The translations under genes and the position numbers were made by a program. 64,000 nucleotides of DNA from Demequina oxidasica (GTDB lineage: Bacteria; Actinomycetota; Actinomycetes; Actinomycetales; Demequinaceae), in the NCBI RefSeq assembly GCF_000975115.1, contig NZ_BBRE01000001.1, forward strand, positions 1-64,000. The letters run 5' to 3'. Positions within the stretch are counted from its first letter, which is position 1. Every line of letters starts with the position of its first letter. Below, piece after piece: positions 60,466 through 64,000 of this stretch. The notes below the pieces were generated by a model, which saw only the letters and a program-made list of their open reading frames with translations, was not told where the DNA came from and ran no database searches.

Positions 60466-60792
60466 ATGATCGCGACCGCTACCCACGCCAGCGCCATGTC
60501 CCGCATCGGGCACGCCCTGTCGGACTCCACACGCACGTCCATTCTGTTGTCGCTACGCTCGGGCCAACGCAGCCCCGCGGACCTGGCTGAAGATTTGGGC
60601 GTCAGTCGACAATCGATGTCCAACCACCTCACATGCCTTCGCGGGTGCGGCCTAGTTCTCGCCGAACGTGCAGGGCGCCATGCGCACTACCGCCTCGCGG
60701 ACCCCGCCCTCTTCGACATCCTCGACGAGCTGCTGGCTATCACTCTGACCCTCGATCCCACCTGTTGCACGGGTGACGAGTGCCGATGCTGA
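60466..60792 (+). CDS. ArsR/CmtR-family metal-responsive regulator
   Basis: 108 residues; winged helix repressor of the ArsR family. Cysteine ligands at Cys57 and Cys61 (CLRGC) and a C-terminal CC...C.C cluster (residues 100-108) copy the CmtR arrangement (Cys57, Cys61, Cys102) for Cd(II)/Pb(II). Released from DNA by metal to induce the transporter that follows. ATG at 60466; close to its predicted promoter. Confidence 0.9.
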   Translation: MIATATHASAMSRIGHALSDSTRTSILLSLRSGQRSPADLAEDLGVSRQSMSNHLTCLRGCGLVLAERAGRHAHYRLADPALFDILDELLAITLTLDPTCCTGDECRC

Positions 60793-61469
60793 CGCGCACC
60801 TCCCCCGGACGGGCAGCGATATTGCGGCGACGGATTCAACTCATCGTCGCGCTCACCATCGCATACAACACCATCGAAGCGATCGTTGCGCTCGCCGCCG
60901 GCTCGGTAGCGTCCTCGAGCGCGCTCATTGGATTCGGCCTGGATTCCGTGGTGGAGGTGGGCTCCGCCGCCGCCGTCGCATGGCAGTTCTCCGCCCCAGA
61001 CCCCCAGCGACGCGAACGCGTGACACTGCGACTCATCGCAGGAGCATTCTTCCTACTCGCCATAGTGGTGAGCGTCGATGCCACCCGAGCCCTCCTCGAA
61101 GGCGACGCGCCCGCACACTCCACCGTAGGCATCGTTCTCGCGTCTGTGTCATTGGCGATCATGCCCCTTGCGGCGTGGTTCGAGCGCCGCACGGGACGCG
61201 AACTTGGGTCTGCTACGGCCGTGGCCGATGCCCGGCAGCTGATCCTGTGTTCGTACTTGTCGGCGGCATTGCTCGCTGGGCTTGCGCTGAATGCCGCGCT
61301 GAACTGGTGGTGGGCCGACCCTGTCGCCGCGTTGGTCATCGCCGCCTTCGCAGTGCGCGAGGGGCTCAATGCTTGGCGAGGCGACGGTTGCTGCGCGACT
61401 TCAGGGGCGCTCTTACGCGGAGAAGAATCCCAATGCGGATGCGGCGGCGACTGCTGCGACGGGGACTAG
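60786..61469 (+). CDS. Cation efflux (CDF-like) membrane transporter with Cys-rich tail
   Basis: About 227 residues, five to six membrane segments. Metal-site residues appear as [11 protein letters not shown] in the second helix region and [10 protein letters not shown] in the later one, typical of the small CDF-like family next to CmtR-type regulators. The C-terminus carries eight cysteines ([15 protein letters not shown]) that may bind metal. Its start overlaps the cmtR-like stop; the ATG at 60786 is preferred to the GTG at 60780 for spacing to GGGTGA. It converges with hisH, overlapping by four bases. Confidence 0.85.
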   Translation: MLTRTSPGRAAILRRRIQLIVALTIAYNTIEAIVALAAGSVASSSALIGFGLDSVVEVGSAAAVAWQFSAPDPQRRERVTLRLIAGAFFLLAIVVSVDATRALLEGDAPAHSTVGIVLASVSLAIMPLAAWFERRTGRELGSATAVADARQLILCSYLSAALLAGLALNAALNWWWADPVAALVIAAFAVREGLNAWRGDGCCATSGALLRGEESQCGCGGDCCDGD

Positions 61470-62137
61470 AGAGTCGCGAGCCAATTGCGCAGCAGGTGCA
61501 GGCCCGCGTCACCTGACTTCTCGGGGTGGAATTGGGTGGCGGTGAGTGGGCCATTCTCGACTGCAGCGACAAACCTGTCTCCAGCCTCGGGCGCATCGGC
61601 CGTGGGCGTTCCCGCCGTAGACCACGTGACGCTCGGCGGCGCGAACCGACCAGTGTCCTCGGTGATACCGAGCGGGAAGGCGCGAGCTCCATATGAGTGA
61701 ACAAAGTAGAAGCGCTCGTCACGGATGCCGTCGAACAGCGCGCTGCCCTCGGGGGCCTCGACTGTTGCCCAGCCCATATTGGGGACCACCGGGGCCTGCA
61801 GCCGCTCGATGGTGCCGGGCCATTCGTTAAGGCCGTCCGTCTGGGTGCCGTGCTCGACGCCCTTCTCGAACATGACCTGCATGCCCACGCAGATTCCCAT
61901 CACTGGGCGACCGCCAGCCAGGCGACGGCCAATGATCTGTTCGCCACGGACCTGCTTGAGTCCGGTCATGACCGCCTCAAAAGCACCCACACCAGGGACG
62001 ATGAGCCCGTCGGCGTTCTCGGCGATCACGCGGTCGTCCGTCAGCACCACCCGGGCGCCCACGTGCTCCAGGGCGCGCACCGCGGAACGCACGTTGCCGA
62101 AGCCATAGTCGAGGACGCAGACAAGAGGAGCAGACAT
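61466..62137 (-). CDS. hisH: Imidazole glycerol phosphate synthase subunit HisH
   Basis: 223 residues, a class I glutamine amidotransferase. Nucleophile cysteine in [24 protein letters not shown] oxyanion loop, and FHPEKSG with the catalytic His-Glu. Works with HisF (not seen here). The ATG at 62137 is used; an ATG 18 codons upstream is possible but lacks support. A converging CDF gene ends in its 3' end. Confidence 0.95.
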   Translation of the reverse strand: MSAPLVCVLDYGFGNVRSAVRALEHVGARVVLTDDRVIAENADGLIVPGVGAFEAVMTGLKQVRGEQIIGRRLAGGRPVMGICVGMQVMFEKGVEHGTQTDGLNEWPGTIERLQAPVVPNMGWATVEAPEGSALFDGIRDERFYFVHSYGARAFPLGITEDTGRFAPPSVTWSTAGTPTADAPEAGDRFVAAVENGPLTATQFHPEKSGDAGLHLLRNWLATL

Positions 62138-62400
62138 GGCGGCAAGTTTACCGGGCTGAATGCCGCCGCTCCCCCACTCCCAGTTGTGCACTTTGGGCCC
62201 GCCAGAATTATCTGCTTGCGCGGAAGGTCCCTTGCAGGACCGCTACGAAGTGGGTCGGTGCCACGTCCCCCTAGCGGTCCCTCAGCGCACGTTATGCGCA
62301 CTCTGATTTTTCTAGCGGTCCCAAAATGTACACTGAGCGCAGTTCACGCCCGCCGACTACTGTGAATAGTAGGAACTACTCACCGGCATAGGGGCACATC
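62138..62400. repeat. Intergenic region with short repeats around the hisH and coiled-coil gene starts
   Basis: No gene seen in this 263-base stretch. CTAGCGGTCCC occurs twice (62271-62281 and 62312-62322) as direct repeats, and an inverted copy GGACCGCTA lies at 62237-62245, so a long hairpin can form. Between the repeats is a GCGCA-loop-TGCGC hairpin and a T5 run (62306-62310). Further on, CTACT/AGTAG/CTACT copies (62357-62380) sit upstream of the next gene. Confidence 0.5.
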
Positions 62401-63147
62401 ATGGATAGCAATACGGTACTCATCATCGTCGGACTGGCCATCGTCGCTGTACTCGCAGTAGTGCTGATCGTGGCGATTCGCCGGCGCAAGGCACGCACCT
62501 TCGCCGCGCTGACCCCCGAGGAGCGCGAGCTCGTCTACGCCAAGGACCAGTACTCCACCCGCGTTGGCGAACTCAACAGCGAACTCAAGGCAACGGAGAA
62601 GGAGTCCCGCAAACGCACCAAGCGCGCCGAGGATCGTCTTCGCGAGGCCACCGCAATCGGCGGGGACAGGATCGACTCGCTGAAGGGGGCAAACGGCACG
62701 GTGTCGTTCACTGGCCTCATGATCACCACTCCGTCCGGCGAGTACGCACTCACTCCACAGACCACTGCGAGCGCGGACATCACCGGCTCGCCCGCAGTCG
62801 CGGACGGCGCGGAGGGAACGGACGATGCGGTGGACACGCGAACCGTCGCACTGACGCTCGGTGGCAATGGCATTTCCGATGTGGTGACCTTTGCGCTCGG
62901 CAAGGAGGCCGAGGTGCGCGCCCTAGCCGCCAAGATTACGAGTGCCGCCGCCCAGGTCGAGACGCTGCAGCAGCAACGCAACGCTGCCGTCGCTGCCGCG
63001 GAGCAGGAGGTTGCCGAAGCGAACTCGAATGCGACCATCGAGGCCAACAATGCCCAGGCGCGTTACGACGCCGCCGAGCAGGAAAGCATGGCCAAGGTGC
63101 GGGCCGCCGAGGATGCCGTGCGTTTGCGGGGCATCAATCCCAAGTAG
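62401..63147 (+). CDS. Membrane-anchored coiled-coil protein
   Basis: 248 residues. One N-terminal membrane segment (residues about 6-26, LIIVGLAIVAVLAVVLIVA), then a basic patch and coiled-coil arms (ELNSELKATEKESRKRTKRAE; AAVAAAEQEVAEANS) flanking a beta-rich middle section. Ribosome site AGGGG before ATG. Lies on the opposite strand inside the histidine cluster between hisH and the hypothetical gene. Not recognised. Confidence 0.7.
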   Translation: MDSNTVLIIVGLAIVAVLAVVLIVAIRRRKARTFAALTPEERELVYAKDQYSTRVGELNSELKATEKESRKRTKRAEDRLREATAIGGDRIDSLKGANGTVSFTGLMITTPSGEYALTPQTTASADITGSPAVADGAEGTDDAVDTRTVALTLGGNGISDVVTFALGKEAEVRALAAKITSAAAQVETLQQQRNAAVAAAEQEVAEANSNATIEANNAQARYDAAEQESMAKVRAAEDAVRLRGINPK

Positions 63148-63181
63148 GCCACGAGCGAGTTTGCGTTGAGCGCCTCAGCGC

Positions 63182-63679
63182 TCAGAGGCCTTCTCTGCGG
63201 TTCGCCTCTTTGGCCATCTTGCGTAATTCCTTGAACGCCTTGATGCGACCCATATTGGCGTCGTGCACCTTGTCCGGGTGCGTCACGGCGAAGTCCTCGA
63301 TGTCCTCAGTTCCCATCATCAGATTCGTAATGGCGCTGGGCGCCTGATCCAGCGCGAACCCGGGCGACAGCGACTCACCCTTCTCCCCGGCAGACCAGCG
63401 GTGAATGGTGATGTGACCGCCGCGACGCTCCATGGCGAGCATCGGCTGATCCTTCAGGAACGTGGAAATCGCCTTGCCTGCGCTGTCGACCGCGCCCTCG
63501 GACGTGTCGTCCAGGACCGCGAAGGCTCCGGCACCGGTCTCGATGACCTTGCCGCCGATGCTGTTCAGCGAGCACAGCGCAGCCAGCACCTTGCCATTGG
63601 GCAGCGGGGTCAGTAATGCAACCGTCGCCTTCTCCTCTGATGCCTCGGCCGGCTGGCCAATCGGCGTCGCCTCCTTCAC
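63182..63679 (-). CDS. Hypothetical protein of the actinobacterial his cluster
   Basis: 165 residues, soluble, no catalytic motif recognised. Conserved in actinobacteria between hisB and hisH, with GTG start overlapping the hisB stop by one base (TAGTG). A C-terminal basic helix (GRIKAFKELRKMAKEANRREG) is typical. Possibly a regulatory or assembly partner of histidine enzymes; that is inference from position. Confidence 0.75.
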   Translation of the reverse strand: MKEATPIGQPAEASEEKATVALLTPLPNGKVLAALCSLNSIGGKVIETGAGAFAVLDDTSEGAVDSAGKAISTFLKDQPMLAMERRGGHITIHRWSAGEKGESLSPGFALDQAPSAITNLMMGTEDIEDFAVTHPDKVHDANMGRIKAFKELRKMAKEANRREGL

Positions 63680-64000
63680 TACAGCGCACCCTTAGTGGAC
63701 GGGATGCCCGTGACCCGAGCATCGGCCGCCACGGCACCACGCAGCGCACGCGCGAGCGCCTTGAACTGCGCCTCCACGATGTGGTGCGGGTCGCGTCCCG
63801 CGAGCACGCGCATGTGCACGCAGATGCCCGCGTGGTGCGCGATGGACTCGAGAGCGTGAGCCGTCAGCGAGCCAGCGAAGTTTCCGCCGATCAGGTGAGT
63901 GGCCTGGCCGACAGGCTCACCCACGTGCACAAAGTACGGACGGCCGGAGACGTCCACGACGCACTGCGCGAGGGCCTCATCGAGCGGCACCATCGCGTCG
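63679..64000 (-). CDS. hisB: Imidazoleglycerol-phosphate dehydratase, C-terminal part (cut by window edge)
   Basis: Only the last 106 codons are visible; the gene begins beyond position 64000. The metal-binding [15 protein letters not shown] near the C-terminus and [19 protein letters not shown] identify HisB, which makes imidazole acetol phosphate. First of the visible histidine genes on the minus strand. Confidence 0.95.
   Translation of the reverse strand, partial: DAMVPLDEALAQCVVDVSGRPYFVHVGEPVGQATHLIGGNFAGSLTAHALESIAHHAGICVHMRVLAGRDPHHIVEAQFKALARALRGAVAADARVTGIPSTKGAL

Overview
The window is a 64 kb, gene-dense chromosomal segment from a high-GC Gram-positive bacterium. Actinobacterial markers visible in it are a PriA-type HisA with the Arg-Gly-Trp motif, DUF2510 and DUF1844 proteins, an Rv2578c-type radical SAM protein, overlapping stop/start codons, frequent GTG starts and several promoters that look leaderless. 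Gene order (argCJBDFRGH next to tyrS; infC-rpmI-rplT-trmH-pheST; xylFGH with a ROK regulator) fits Micrococcales (Cellulomonas/Demequina-like). The genus is an inference. I see no prophage, transposase, CRISPR array, rRNA or tRNA gene. It reads as core chromosome with small accessory inserts.

1-7.1 kb: tyrS, a small P-loop kinase facing a YbaK-type deacylase, a translationally coupled trio (enolase-superfamily NSAR/OSBS, large GNAT, M20 peptidase) that looks like an N-succinylamino-acid racemization pathway, and a secreted NlpC/P60 hydrolase. 7.1-15.7 kb: the full arginine operon argC-J-B-D-F-R-G-H on the minus strand, with two ARG-box-like operators at argC and a terminator after argH. 15.8-20.7 kb: GNAT, small membrane proteins, a lipoprotein, an epimerase-like protein, a manganese-type DtxR regulator (MntR) and an NRAMP transporter (MntH). 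20.8-24.2 kb: TetR, a degenerate ABC-ATPase-like protein without nucleotide-binding motifs, and a YhgE/Pip-type membrane protein, with a 30-bp palindrome over the TetR promoter.

24.2-34.5 kb: ROK regulator plus xylFGH-type sugar uptake, facing transaldolase; then a stress-type short-chain dehydrogenase, two DUF202 proteins, and zwf and gnd. This places sugar uptake beside the pentose phosphate pathway. 34.5-42.5 kb: membrane and secreted proteins, a radical SAM protein, DUF5317, a GGDEF-EAL protein preceded by a 36-residue hydrophobic peptide gene, an ACT protein and a membrane protein. 42.5-46.9 kb: two CNNM/CBS transporters, a hexapeptide acetyltransferase and a transglutaminase-like protein.

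46.9-55.6 kb: pheT, pheS, a membrane protein, a Cache-GGDEF diguanylate cyclase, trmH, rplT, rpmI and infC. infC starts at a rare ATC codon and has an attenuator-like hairpin in its leader. 55.6-58.9 kb: DUF1844, then a duplicated two-gene module of membrane coiled-coil protein plus trypsin-like lipoprotein. 58.9-64 kb: SseB-like protein and a histidine cluster (hisA, hisH, a hypothetical gene, hisB cut by the window edge). The histidine cluster is broken twice by plus-strand genes: a cmtR-like regulator with a cation efflux gene, and a membrane coiled-coil gene.
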